This document shows, in pieces, positions 9,301 to 19,625 of a stretch of 64,000 nt of DNA. Each line of letters starts with the position of its first letter. Within the stretch, counting starts at the first letter, position 1. Position numbers and translations under genes: made by a program. Source of the DNA: Rebecca billardiae RCC1528 (taxonomy: Eukaryota > Haptophyta); NCBI GenBank assembly GCA_965240325.2, contig OZ251223.1, positions 3,720,001 to 3,784,000 of the forward strand, in the 5' to 3' direction. The notes beneath the pieces are model-generated. The model was given only the letters and a program-made list of their open reading frames with translations. It made no database searches and was not told the origin of the DNA.

Positions 9301-10952
9301 TCACACACGGCCGTGCGCGCGCACGCGTCTCGGCCCAGGTGGCACGTCGCCGGCGCGGGCGGCGCGGGCGGCGGGTGCGGCGGCGGCGAGCGCGGCGGCG
9401 GGCTGCGCGGTGGCGAGCGCACGGGCGGCGGCGGTGCGAGCGTGGGCGGCGGCGGCGGCGGCGGCGAGATGTGCTCGCGCGGCAAGATCGCAAAGCCATA
9501 GAACGACGCCTCCTCCACCAGCAGCGGGTTCTCACCCATCCCCGACCAGCCGAACTCGCGCCACTGGCCGGCGCGCAGCGCGCTCAGCACGGACAGCGGG
9601 CGGGACGAGTGGACGCGCCCGTGCAGCCCGAGCGTGCGCGGCGCGTCGTGGGCGCAGTACGCGCTGTCGGCGCGCCAGCTGGGCCTGTGGATGCCCCAGC
9701 ACATCCCGCTCCCGCCGCCGCCGCCGCCCTCGTCCAGCCCGTCCCCGTTCGTGTACGCCACGTGCGCGCCGAGCAGATACAGCCCCGGCGCGTGCGGCGA
9801 GGCCGAGCCCACGCCCGGCTCGAAGGCGAAGCCGCTGAGCAGCAGCACGCGGTCCTCGATGAGCGTGCCGCGCCGCGTGCGCACGAGCTGCGAGCCGCCG
9901 CCCGCCAGCTGCCGCGTCCAGCGCAGCGGCTCCTCCCCCACCCGCCGGTTGACCGCGCGGAAGTGCGCGCCGGTCACGGCGAGCACGCCAAACTGCGCGC
10001 ACGAGGCGAGCAGCGATGCGCGCGCGCTGGAGCAGCCGTCGCACCACACGCTGAGCTCGTCGCCGGCCTCGACGTGGAGCAGCGCGGCGGTGCCAAAGTT
10101 GCCCGAGCCGCGCAGCGCGTTCACGCTCGCGCCCGGCGAGTCGTTCCAGCCGGGCAGCCCGAGCAGGTCGAGGCCGTTCACGCGCAGCTGCCACGCGACG
10201 CGCGCCGGACTCCGCCCTGCTGTGCCGCCAAACGGCGCCATGCGCGCCTCCCTGTAGTCAATCTGGAAGTACGCGTAGTACGCGCCGGTCGCGGGCGCGA
10301 TCCACGCATTCAGCCGCGGCAGGAACGCCATGCTCACGTCCAGCTCGGCGCGCTCCAGCGGCACGTACCCGTCCGCCAGCTGCCACTCGCGCGGCAGCAG
10401 CACGTGCGCGGCGCCCGTCGGGTCCGCGACGGCGAAGCCGAGGAGGGAGACGTTCACGGTCAGGTTGAGGTCGAGCTCGAGTCCGGTGTACTCCACCGTG
10501 GCGCGGTCGCCACGCCCCAGCTCCACTGTCCACGAGAGGGCCGTTGGCGCCGCGCCGCTCCTCGCGCGCCAGCACGGCTGGTCGTTGAGCGCAGCGGCGG
10601 CGCCAATGTCCAGTCGGCGCTGGCCAACGCCGCCGTTGCGCACGAAGCGCCAGGTGATCGTGTCCGCTTTTGCACTCGTGCAGCGCTCCGCGTCGGCGCG
10701 GAACGCAAAGTGGTACACCGCCGAGGCGGGCGCGGTGAAGAGCTGGCGGCGGAAGGCGCCGTGAGTGTCAACAACCTCCGACGCGAAGCGCACGGCCGTG
10801 CCCGCCGTGCTGGGCACGTTCGGCTCGAGGTGCACGCCGATGCCAACGGCGTGAAACGCGATGGGTGACAGCTCGAGCTCCGCCGCGGGCAGCCCGAGCG
10901 CCACAACGAGCGCGAGCAGACCTCCGCCGGCTCGCGGCCGGCGTTCCGCCAT
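6351..10952 (-). CDS. secreted, Pro-rich, Cys-rich modular type I membrane protein
   Basis: A 1533-residue protein without introns. Residues 1-24 form a signal peptide. Residues 25-500 hold about three beta-rich domains; the first, with FTAPASAVYHFAF, resembles a C1q/TNF-like jelly roll. Ser/Pro linkers follow (about 510-535, 632-860, 911-1047 and 1211-1250). Between them lie two Cys-rich modules (537-631), a tandem GCADPxAxxYDxxA repeat (about 861-910), and two copies of a unit made of a Cys module (HECHPxxCxTCxACCKA) plus a roughly 120-residue globular domain (1050-1210 and 1254-1420). A transmembrane helix lies at about 1466-1488 with a 45-residue tail. The architecture suggests a cell-surface or scale/wall-associated receptor or adhesin. 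It is divergent from the PEMT-like gene, with 224 bp between the starts. No specific function is claimed. Confidence 0.75.
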   Translation of the reverse strand: MAERRPRAGGGLLALVVALGLPAAELELSPIAFHAVGIGVHLEPNVPSTAGTAVRFASEVVDTHGAFRRQLFTAPASAVYHFAFRADAERCTSAKADTITWRFVRNGGVGQRRLDIGAAAALNDQPCWRARSGAAPTALSWTVELGRGDRATVEYTGLELDLNLTVNVSLLGFAVADPTGAAHVLLPREWQLADGYVPLERAELDVSMAFLPRLNAWIAPATGAYYAYFQIDYREARMAPFGGTAGRSPARVAWQLRVNGLDLLGLPGWNDSPGASVNALRGSGNFGTAALLHVEAGDELSVWCDGCSSARASLLASCAQFGVLAVTGAHFRAVNRRVGEEPLRWTRQLAGGGSQLVRTRRGTLIEDRVLLLSGFAFEPGVGSASPHAPGLYLLGAHVAYTNGDGLDEGGGGGGSGMCWGIHRPSWRADSAYCAHDAPRTLGLHGRVHSSRPLSVLSALRAGQWREFGWSGMGENPLLVEEASFYGFAILPREHISPPPPPPPTLAPPPPVRSPPRSPPPRSPPPHPPPAPPAPATCHLGRDACARTAVCDVCCKVYLDTRATCGLCVALECRPATSPAREVCPLVCAPAPAHCSTCPRCCAAYATAEGVCRECVEHECPEALFSTWCLHSPLPPPPPPRLPPPPPPSAPPPSAPPPRAPPRLPPSPPPSAPPPSPPPPHPPPSPPPPPPPSRPPSPPPPQPPSSPPPSAPPSRPPAPPPHTPPSAPPPPSRPPSPEPPPPPSPGPPPSSPPSAPPRTPPSRPPPSPPPPSAPPPRPPPTPPPLPPPRQPSPPPAGLAVGQSGFPPAGRPPTPPPPPPTPPPTPPPAAPPRHPPAAPPRTPPASPPPRPPSTPPPPPRPPPTGCADPTADSYDPLAVVHAGRACVYSGCADPRAWNYDSSARVGARGVCHFSPPPPPSAPPPPRPPTPPPSPPPPSAPPSAPPSAPPRPPPHLPPLLPPRLPPPSPRPPPRSPPPSPRAPPPLDPPSRPPSPPPPSPPPARPPAPPPSPPSLPPSFPPSHPPPPSPPPIPPLPPPASPPHPPPPPFPPAEHECHPTQCRTCTACCKAYIRHWHECKACKAQSCSLTPDGDTHGTRVLARWGGEAGCELGCPVYVSLQDYARNTGWMQLARHVAGVMTVQDLSVDRQLHEPDELRELLALQLRADGARAQCVLRSVSVLHGGRFYHSVSAEQLFGVHDPEVFVLLAPPSPPPRSPPPGSPPSPPSSPPPRAPPPSRPPSLPPSPPPPPRPPRPPSPPHECHPATCATCGACCKAFTKSWRTCEGCRDVECTLTPSGSAEGTRVRVDWLGRCELGGRVDLALQGLSENTGWVLLERNPIGTMSVADLTRHPELDAIDGEMGGLVALQLGTTHASGTCVVARASALHAGQLYASPRGDTPKLGPMDPLADIMLIPVDDVDGDVDDATFSLAERAAERADAMGWREPRGAATPPHGGAGRHRGRVAPATTLAAWVLAAGVALPALVVLVNAVRPALGTRSCGALHSGAERAPPPRPRSHPRSPLRMERGAADASELF

Positions 10953-11176
10953 GCTTCATCCGGGATCCGTTGCTTTAAACGCCGGCCCGGGAGAAAAGCA
11001 GCGGGCTGCGCACCCGCTCGAACGGCCGGCCGGCCGCTCGGACACATTTTCGAGCACCCGGTCCGGACGCACGTGCCCAGGACCGCATTCTCAAGTCCTG
11101 CACCAGTTCGCCGCCGGGCGTGGGCGCGCATCGCGCTGGGCGGCGCGTATTTCGCGTGTGCTAGATTCTGGTCACG

Positions 11177-11824
11177 ATGTCGTCGGCGATCGACCAGGCG
11201 CTCGACGGGCTGTGCGTGGCGACGGGCGTGCCACGCCTGGCTCTGCTCATGGTCTGGCCGTGTGTGGTCCACTTCATGTACGCCCTCGTGTGGGTACAGC
11301 CCTCGGTCTTCTTCCCGCGCAGCGCGCCGATGGCGCGCGTGTGGCACTTCCGCAATATGGCTTACTCGAAGCAGGTCTGGTTCTACGGACTCTTGCCGTG
11401 GTACCTGGGCACGATCGACAGCGCACGGCTAAGCGAGCCGTACTACTGGCGCATCTTCGGCCAGATCCTCGCGCAGCCCACGCCGATCGTCGCGCTTGGC
11501 ACTGCGATGCTCGCGGTCGGCGTCTTCCTCGAGATCGCCTCCTTCAACGCGATCGGCGAGGCAGCCATCCTGTACGGCTGCAAGTTCGGCGTGGAGATCG
11601 AATGGGTCGACTCCAAGTTCCCATACACGTGGACCAACCACCCGCAGCACATCGGCGTCGCCCTCGTCTACGGCTCGCTGCTCGCGTTCGGCTTGAACAT
11701 CCTGCCGCAGATGGGGCTGATCGTGCTGTGGTGGTTCTGCCTGTACGGCTTCCAGACCCTCGTCGAGGGCTACCTGGCGCAGGACGAGCACGAGGCGCTC
11801 AAGGCGAAGGCGAAGAAGAAGTGA
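11177..11824 (+). CDS. phospholipid N-methyltransferase (PEMT-like)
   Basis: A 215-residue membrane protein with about four hydrophobic spans (roughly 20-42, 66-82, 101-124 and 160-195). Residues 148-160, FPYTWTNHPQHIG, correspond to the SAM-binding/membrane motif of phosphatidyl-N-methylethanolamine N-methyltransferases (human PEMT has a comparable FPF...NPMYWG). The Glu at 197 in LVEGY matches the conserved C-terminal acidic residue. The likely role is SAM-dependent methylation of phosphatidylethanolamine derivatives to phosphatidylcholine in the ER. The C-terminus ends KAKAKKK, which could act as a lysine-type ER retrieval signal; this is inference. An isoprenylcysteine methyltransferase-type relative is the main alternative. 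The gene is intronless and divergent from the modular surface-protein gene. Confidence 0.72.
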   Translation: MSSAIDQALDGLCVATGVPRLALLMVWPCVVHFMYALVWVQPSVFFPRSAPMARVWHFRNMAYSKQVWFYGLLPWYLGTIDSARLSEPYYWRIFGQILAQPTPIVALGTAMLAVGVFLEIASFNAIGEAAILYGCKFGVEIEWVDSKFPYTWTNHPQHIGVALVYGSLLAFGLNILPQMGLIVLWWFCLYGFQTLVEGYLAQDEHEALKAKAKKK

Positions 11825-12557
<733 letters not shown>

Positions 12558-12724
12558 GTGGACGCCGCTGCACCCATCTGGCCCTTGGCGCTGGCCTCCT
12601 CCATGCCCCTCGCTCCACCCTAGGTGGGGCAGGGGGCGCGGGGTGTGAGTACTGTGCCGCGCCCGGGGGCCAGGTTCCCCAGCATCAAGCACTGCATCTG
12701 CAGCAGCCCGCCGGCGGGCCGGGC

Positions 12725-13003
12725 TGCGACGTCGACTACAACCTCATCTGCTTCATCGCCCAGAGCGCGCTAGGCGGCGCGCTCGTACTCTCCAAGCCCC
12801 TCTTCTGCAGCTGCGCGCCGCTTCGCCGGCGCGCGGCGACGCGTACTACGACCTCATCCTCATCCACTCATCCAGGCGCCCACGCGGGCGCACGGGGGCG
12901 ACAGCCGCGGCTGCCACTTGCCGGAGCTACTCGCCGCTAGGTCGGCGGGCGGCGACATCGACTACGACCTCACCCTCATCCAAGTGCTCCGGAAGGCGCT
13001 CGG
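12725..13003 (+). pseudogene. three degenerate copies of a coding-like repeat
   Basis: The motif GGCGAC(A/G)TCGACTACGACCTC recurs at about 12725, 12835 and 12952 (spacing 110 and 117 bases). Translated in the matching frame each copy reads like GDIDYDLTLIQVLRKALG, but the first and second copies are in different frames and stops intervene. It looks like the decayed remains of a tandem protein repeat that I do not recognise. It may also be a non-coding minisatellite. The rest of 12555-13455 shows no gene; 13190-13360 is AT-rich. Confidence 0.35.
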
Positions 13004-13455
13004 CCGCGGCGGCATCTGCCGTCGCCGCCACGCGCCCCAGGCCGAGGCGGTGCTCCATCCCGGCCCCGCTCCCTCACTCCTCAGGGGGGCAGGGCTGCGG
13101 GTGGCGCACTGTCTGACCTGGTCGGAAGGCGCGGACGCATTCTATGTGTCTGCTGCACTCTGAGCCTGACGCTTGTTCGTTGCTGCCACGTCGTTTCATA
13201 TATTCATTGCTGCCACGTCGTTAAATATATTCATCAGCAATGTTATATTATATATATATTTAACTAATCATTAGCGCGCTGCATTAACGAATCTTAAGGC
13301 GGCCTCGCTGCTTTCAGTTATATATAGTATATATAAAGTATATACTCCGATAAGTATACGGACTGTAGCTACCCACAGGGTCATCCGCATCTGTTGCGGC
13401 GGGCTGGGCCACGCGTCTGCTCCGGTTGCAGCATGTAATAGTACTCCTTAGCAGA

Positions 13456-14427
13456 CTAGAGAGCGATTCCCTTGGCGCGCATCCGCTTGCGCGCCTTCGG
13501 GTTCGGCCGTTTAACAGTGCGCTTGGGCCGTGCGCGCTCAGGCAGCTCGTCCGGGCTGGTGGCAAGCGTGCAGCCCGATGCGCGCTCGTATTTCTTCCGC
13601 CACCACGGGACGATCTGCGCGTGCATCTCCGTCCCGCCCAGCCAGGCGTACCACATGCACTCGAACGGAGTGGTAGGCTTGCCAGCCGCGCCCACAGCAG
13701 GCGGCGGAGGGCGTGGCGCGGCCTCGGCGCCGGCGCGGCCCGGGCCGGTGACGAAGCTGCGTCCGGGCGACCAGAATGTGTACGTGCTCGCGGGGACGAG
13801 GAAGAGCGGCGGCGACGGCGCACGCGCCAGCTCCTCCGCGCACGAGCTCTTCTTGTACACAAAGTTGGGCAGCAGGAGCAGCCACGGCCGGCCGCCATTG
13901 CCCGCCGCGCAGAACTGCAGCGTGCGCTCGATGTGGTCGGAGGAGAATGGCGGGTTGGTCACGACGACATCGTGCTCAGGCACGCGCCCTGCCGCAAGCA
14001 CCGCGTAGAAGTCCTCGTTCCGGTTGTACACCGTCTCAAACCCCAGGCTCTGCAGGTGGCGCACCACGGAGCCCTCGCAGTAGAAGGGGTCGTAGATGCG
14101 GAGCGTCTCCTTCGTCCGGCCGGCCATTTGCGCGACGCGGAAGAGGAATGGCTCGATGTCGCGGTAGGCCTTGAAGGGCGTCTCGCAATGGTCGGCGGGA
14201 TCGGCCTCGAACGCGCGCGCCCCACTGAGCGCAGGCGTGAAGACCTGGCCGCGCGTGTGCAGCGCTCCAAGCAGCTTCTGCTTGGGGCGCTTGGGGCCAG
14301 TGGCCGGAGCTGATGGCGAGGGGCCCTGCGACCGAGAGGGGGGCGCAGGCGCGGGCAGCGCGGACTCGTGCGCTCGCTTCGCTCCCGTCGCCCCTTCTGG
14401 CCCCTCTCGCCGTCGCTTCTTCCCCAT
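13456..14427 (-). CDS. class I SAM methyltransferase with NPPF motif
   Basis: A 323-residue protein. Residues 1-55 are basic and Pro/Ser-rich (begins GKKRRRE). The catalytic domain shows a motif-I-like YDPFYCEGS at 112-120, VYNRNEDFYA at 133-142, and TNPPF at 157-161. N/D-P-P-Y/F is the active-site motif of methyltransferases that modify exocyclic or side-chain nitrogens (N6-adenine, Gln, and similar). The C-terminus is again very basic (RPKRTVKRPNPKARKRMR), suggesting nuclear or nucleolar location and nucleic-acid contact. A nucleic-acid or protein-N methyltransferase is therefore likely; the substrate is unknown. The gene is intronless and divergent from the MYND gene, with 213 bp between the starts. 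Confidence 0.68.
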   Translation of the reverse strand: MGKKRRREGPEGATGAKRAHESALPAPAPPSRSQGPSPSAPATGPKRPKQKLLGALHTRGQVFTPALSGARAFEADPADHCETPFKAYRDIEPFLFRVAQMAGRTKETLRIYDPFYCEGSVVRHLQSLGFETVYNRNEDFYAVLAAGRVPEHDVVVTNPPFSSDHIERTLQFCAAGNGGRPWLLLLPNFVYKKSSCAEELARAPSPPLFLVPASTYTFWSPGRSFVTGPGRAGAEAAPRPPPPAVGAAGKPTTPFECMWYAWLGGTEMHAQIVPWWRKKYERASGCTLATSPDELPERARPKRTVKRPNPKARKRMRAKGIAL

Positions 14428-14640
14428 GGGGCGTTGAGGGGGTCGGGCTCACGGCCGCCACGGGCTACGTAAAAGCTTCCGCAGGACGTAGTGTCGAGAG
14501 CAATTGCGAGCAGATTCCGGTAGTTCTTTTTTCCGGCAACCAACGGCCGCGCAACTTGAAACTCGTCGAGCAGTGGTTTCCCTGGCCACCCTGGCCAGCA
14601 CACGCCCGCAGAACGCACGCGCGGCGCCGTCGTCGTCACG

Positions 14641-15721
14641 ATGGCTGAACCGCCGGAGCTGCCATGGACACTTGAGACGCGGGGGATGCGCAGCATGCGC
14701 TGCTGCCTGACGATTGGTCCGCAGTGGCGGCTCCTCGCAATGGACGTCGAGCTTGAGCGCCAGCGCGTGAACGTCATGATGGACGCGGAGCTCGGCGACA
14801 GCGATTACGAGACCGAGGTGTCAGGCAAGGTTGTCGCGCTCGTGCCCGACCCACAGTCGGTGGGCACGGTGGATCGGTACTTTCTGCAGATGGGCTTCAT
14901 CACGGAGGCGCGGCTCTCGCGACAGGGCGTGAAGGAGATGAAGATCATGTTTCGCCCTGGCCAGAGCAAGTTTGAATGGCCGGACCACCGCGCGTCGCTG
15001 CAGTGCCCCAAGTGCCAGAAGCGCGCGGCCGCAGATGACGACATGCCCGAGGCTCGACGAGCGCCGCTCGTGCTCTGCGCGCAGATGGCCCACCAGCGCG
15101 CGCCGGCATCGGACGACCCAGGTGCCCCCGTGCAGGAGGGCATGCGGCTGATCTACCGGCTGTGGTGCAAGGCGTGCTTCCTCTCGGCGGTGCCCGCCGC
15201 TGAGGAGCTGCTGGCGCAGGCCTCGCACCGCCCCCGCCGCGACGAGGTCCCCGAGGCGTACACGGCGATGCTGTACTTCGACCAGACGGGCCTGAACGCC
15301 GCGTACTGCAAGTACTACTCCCAGATCGTGGTTGGCTACCAAGGCGGGCGCATCTCCAAGTCGCGCACCGCGGCCAACCGAGGCCAGACGGTCGGGATTC
15401 TCTCGGCCGACTGCGCCAGCTGTGGGGCCTCGGGCGTGACCAAGAAGTGCTCCAAGTGCAAGCTGGTCTCCTGTGCGCGCGCGCGCGCACGCGCCGACGG
15501 CGCATGGCGCCCGTTGCGCGTTGGTGCGCGCCTGCAGCCTCCCCGTGGCGGGCCGTACGCGCACAGACCCACCTCGCAACCGCACGGGCCGCGCGCGCTG
15601 ACACCCGCGCCGCGTCCACGGCTGCCTGCGGCTCCGGACACGACCGACAGACTGCTCGCGCGACTGCCAGGTGCAACATTGGAAGGAGCACAAGAAGAGC
15701 TGCACGCAACTCGCGCAATGA
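14641..15721 (+). CDS. MYND zinc-finger protein, two exons
   Basis: Exons 14641-15472 and 15651-15721, with a GT-AG intron of 178 bp (donor GTGCGCG, acceptor GACAG), give 300 residues. The splice falls inside the Tyr codon of the finger and rebuilds a textbook MYND domain at 258-300: Cys258, Cys261, Cys270, Cys273, Cys279, Cys283, His287, His291 and Cys295, with the HWKEH signature. Without splicing the frame runs on into low-complexity Arg-rich sequence, so the intron is well supported. Upstream, a CPKC (about 122-125) and further Cys pairs suggest another metal site. MYND fingers bind proline-rich partner peptides. The N-terminal 250 residues belong to no family I can name; no SET domain is seen. 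Confidence 0.82.
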
Positions 15722-16185
15722 AGCCCTCGCCATGCGGCCACGCCCTCGCCATGCGGCCGAGTCGAGCGGCGCCGATCGCACGCATGCGGCATGCGCGACG
15801 CTCACGCAGGTGGGCGCATCGGCACCGCCGCACGGGCGGAACTCACGCGGACGGGCGGAACTGATCATGACTCTTCATGCAGTGTGTCGGATGCGCCCCA
15901 AGGCTTGGCACGCATGAGCCACTCGCGACCGCACGGCCCGGCCAGCTCGTGTGACACTCTGGCATTGAGTCTCTCCGGAGAGCGCGCCTGCTATCTCCAT
16001 ACTGTTCGTACGTCATCTCAGCCTCAGGGTGACAGATGAAGAACTTGGCAAGCGTCATCAGGTTCTGATTGGCTGATGAACGACTGGCGGCGTTCGATTT
16101 AGGCTCTTTGGCACAGTTGAGCGGCTGGCAGCGCCGCACGCACGCGAGCAGCCGACGGGCCGCCGGGCTGCCGTGCCCGCCCCCT
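15722..16185. other. intergenic, no gene seen
   Basis: This is the spacer between the MYND gene and the PAS-fold gene. It contains scattered GGCCGCACGC-like words and a moderately AT-rich end that probably holds the next promoter. Confidence 0.4.
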
Positions 16186-18949
16186 ATGGCGGCGATCAAT
16201 CCGGGGCTGTACACGCCCGCGGACTCGCGGATCGCGTTGAATGACCTCGACTCGATCGTCGAGCACCTTCTGAAATCGGAGGACTCGGCCGAGCAGGCGC
16301 AGCTGGTCGAGATCCTGATGGCGGGCGCGCCTGCGTCCGAGGCCGATGTCAGCGATGCTGAGATGTTCAGCCTGATCGCGTCGGCAGCAGGGATGCCCCC
16401 CAGCCAGGAGCCACCGCCCCCGTCGGCGGCGCCGGCCGTGGCACCGAGCGAGGCGCCGGTCGCGAGCCCGCCGGCCATCCCCCTCAGCTGGTCTCGCTCC
16501 GCCGTCGATGCAAATGGCGTGCTGTGGCCATCGATGACCGCGCCGACGTCGGCGATCATGGGCGTGACGCTCACGCGCCCCTTCCTGCGCGACGAGATGG
16601 GCCACGCCGTCTGGTGCGCGCGCTGTGCCTCTTCCGCCCGCCACCCGCCCGCTCGCCGCTGCGCCGCCCGGCGCAGCTCCTCGGCTGCGCTCGGCGCGCG
16701 GCGCGCGGCACCGCGCTGCGCCCTCGACCGCCGTCCCGCGCCCGCGACGCGCGTGCGCCCCGGCGCCCGGGCAGGTACAAGACGTGGCGCTGCCCCGAGG
16801 TGCACGTGTCGATCGCGCCGTCGGCGCCGGCGGGCTCGAAGGTGCTCCTGCGCGCCGCGACCATCGCCGAGGGCACGCCGAGCGCGCTGGTGGACGTGAG
16901 GCTGCGAGGCGAGACGCACGCCGACGTGGTGGCGGGCGCGGCGCGCTTCAGCGGCGTCATGTTCGAGTCGACGTCGTTCAACTGCGCGCACGCGAACTTC
17001 CACCTGGTGGTGCAGCTGTGCATCGACGGGAGCGCCACGCCGCCGCCGGGCGTGCGCGCGGAGTGCTGGGTCTCCGAGGGCGTGCGCGTGCAATCCAAGC
17101 GGCCGCGGCCTCATCCCGCGGGCGGAGCGGAGCCGCTGGTGCTCGCTCAGCCGTGCGCCGCGCGCGCGGGGGGCAAGGGGGCGGGGGGCACGGCGCCCTC
17201 GGCGCCGCCACCGGCGGGCGCGGGGCGGAGGGGGCTGAGCGCCCCGCAGGTCGCGCCCACCAGCGCCGCCGCGTCGAGGGCCGCCGCGGCCGTCGCCGCG
17301 GCCACGGCCGCGCGCGACGCGGCGGCCGGCGGGCGAGCCGCTGCGGACCGCCCCCCCGCCGCCGCCGCCGCGCTCGCCGCCGCCGAGGACGAGTCGGACG
17401 ACAAGGAGCTGCTCTCGCCGGCGATGACGGCCCTGCGCACCGCGCCCGTCGACGCGCGGCACCTGCGCGCCGGCAGCGTGAGCTGCGACGGCCCCGCGCC
17501 GCCGCCCGCCTTCCACCTGAGCGAGGGCGTGTCTGGGCTGGTGAGCGTGACCGGACCAATCCCGCACTGGCTCTCGCGCGCGACGTGCATGCCCGACTCG
17601 CCGGTGGTGGCGATCTCGATGACGAACGTGAGCTCGTCGATCCTGTACATGGTCGCGCAGGACCCGGCGGGCGCCGTCTCCGCCACGCTGCCCGTCAGCT
17701 GGTGCTCGTCCAACATGGACTCGCACCTGGGCGCGCCGCTCTCCGCAGACCCGCACGTGCGCACCTTCCTCACCACGCTCGGCCTCTTTGACGTCGACTC
17801 GATCGGCTCGATGCTCGACGCGCTGCGCGCGCTGAGCGCGAACGTCGACCTGTCGGCGGAGACGCTGCACCGCTCGGCGAGCGTGCGCGACGAGGAGATG
17901 GCGACGCAGGCGAGCGCGTACCCGCGCGTCGTCGCCGACTGCGGCACGCTGCGGCTCAACAGCGCGCTGCCCGGGCTGCTCGCGTGCGCAGAGACGCAGG
18001 CGGCGCTCTACTACGCGCCAGTCACCGAGCGGCTGACGCTCTTCGTGCACTTCGACGCGTTCGAGCCGCCCTCGCCCGCGGAGGACGACAACGACCACTT
18101 CCGCGCGATGTGCGACGAGAGCTTCGACTGCTTCAAGTTCGTCGACGCGCGCGGCTGGGTCACCTTTGTCTCGGCCGCGTCCTGCGTGCTCTTTGGGTAC
18201 GAGCCGTTTGAACACGTCGGCGCGCCCACCGGTGCGCGCTGCGAGACCCGCGGCGGGGCCGCTGCCGCGCCGTGGCTCCCGCGCGCGAGCGAGCGCGCGA
18301 GCGAGCGCGCGACGACGACGCACGGAGCGCGTGTGCGCGTGTGTGTGCGTGCGCGTCGGACAGAGCGCATCCGGGTGCGGCGCCCTCGCGCTGAGGCGCC
18401 CTCGCGCTGAGGCGCCCTCGCGCTGAGCCCTCGCGTGCGCCCGCACCCGCGCACCCGGCCGGCGCCGCTGCGCCAGGCGAGTTCCTGCACCCGGAGGACC
18501 AGCACCTGATACGGGAGCGCGTGAGCAGCAGCGCGCGGGGAGGGCCGCTGCTGCCGATGCTGCCGCTCGACACGCCGGGCACGTCCGAGTGGACGCACGT
18601 CGACGTGGCCGAGGACGAGCCGGGCGGGCATGGGGGCGGCGGCCATGGGGCGCACGGCGGGCAGCAGGGCCGGCCGGCGGATGCCGCGCAGATGCCGCTG
18701 CACCCGCGGCCGCCCGAGGGCGCGCGGCCGCACGACCCGGATGCGGTGATCACGTCGCGGCTCCGCGGCGTGCTCCGGCACCGCACGTGGTCGGGCTACA
18801 GGTACATCGACTTTGTCGCCACCTTCAAGTGGCAGCGCGGCGTGGCGCTGTGCGTCACGATGCAGGTGCGGCCGAGTGTGCTCGAGCGCCGCTCGGTGTG
18901 GGACTCGCACGGCGAGAAGCACGACTGGCCGCCGCCAAAAGTGCGCTGA
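16186..18949 (+). CDS. PAS-fold protein, three exons, otherwise unknown
   Basis: Exons 16186-16613, 16775-18231 and 18477-18949 join in frame to 785 residues. Both introns (161 and 245 bp) start GTGCGCG and end CAG. Each splice restores sensible protein: the first makes GHAVWYKTWRCPEV, the second makes EHVGAPTGEFLHPEDQH, a PAS signature. Residues 143-230 form a compact domain ending FNCAHANFHLVVQLCIDG. Residues 261-351 are an Ala-rich disordered stretch. A second folded region follows, then the PAS fold from about 588, starting CFKFVDARGWVTFVS, with a long Gly/His/Pro insertion in exon 3 before its last strands (VALCVTMQV). PAS domains sense ligands or mediate pairing; no kinase or DNA-binding domain is seen, so a signalling or transcription-related role is only a guess. 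Intron 2 carries a 16-bp tandem repeat (GCGCCCTCGCGCTGAG, three copies, about 18380-18427). Confidence 0.7.
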
Positions 18950-19625
18950 CGAGTGGCCGACCCACCCTATGGGGCAATGCGCCGATCCTGCTCCTATGGG
19001 GGTGTCTCCACTTGCTCCCGCCGCGGCGGGCCGAAGCTGGCTGGCCGTTGTCCGCCGCGGCGGGCTATTTATGAGACGACGATTTACGGATTGGGCGTAG
19101 TGTGCCGTCACGGGCGGCCCACGTGGCACGTCGCCTGGTCCAGGACCGCTACTGCAGCTCCCGTTGCCACGGCACCACGTCCACGTATTGACGTAATATC
19201 GTCAGATGTAAGCCATTCCGCATTCGGTTATACTCGGACCGGGTCTCCCGCGGGGAGTCTGTCCGCGACGAGTGTGCCGGCAACCGCGGGACCGTGAATG
19301 ACTGAATCGAATACCGTACGCAGAATGAACGCCGGCCAACCGGCCCCGCCGCAACGGCCTATGACAGCCGACAGGGCTCACAGGGCCTAGCTATGTCGCA
19401 GGACGGTGGACGGCTGTCCAGCGCTGCGATGTCGTGTTATTTTATGGCGGGCCGTTTGGAGATTTCAGATTTCGGCGAATCAGCTCGCGACGAACCACCG
19501 AAACGCGCGCGGCGAAGTGCTGTTATTTTGCTCGCAGTTGGTTGGCTGCTGGGTCGTCATTTTTAATAAATCAGCAGTAGCCGTCCAACCGGCAGCCGGC
19601 CGACCAGCGCGCCCCGGCCGCCGCG
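18950..19625. other. intergenic, no gene seen
   Basis: No coding stretch is convincing. Two short CCGCCGCGGCGGGC-like GC palindromes lie at about 19018-19067, and the rest is unremarkable. Confidence 0.4.

Noticed and set aside
7365-10868. A 1167-residue Arg-rich open frame on the plus strand
   Set aside because: Antisense shadow of the Pro-rich modular protein; only Arg/Ala low complexity.
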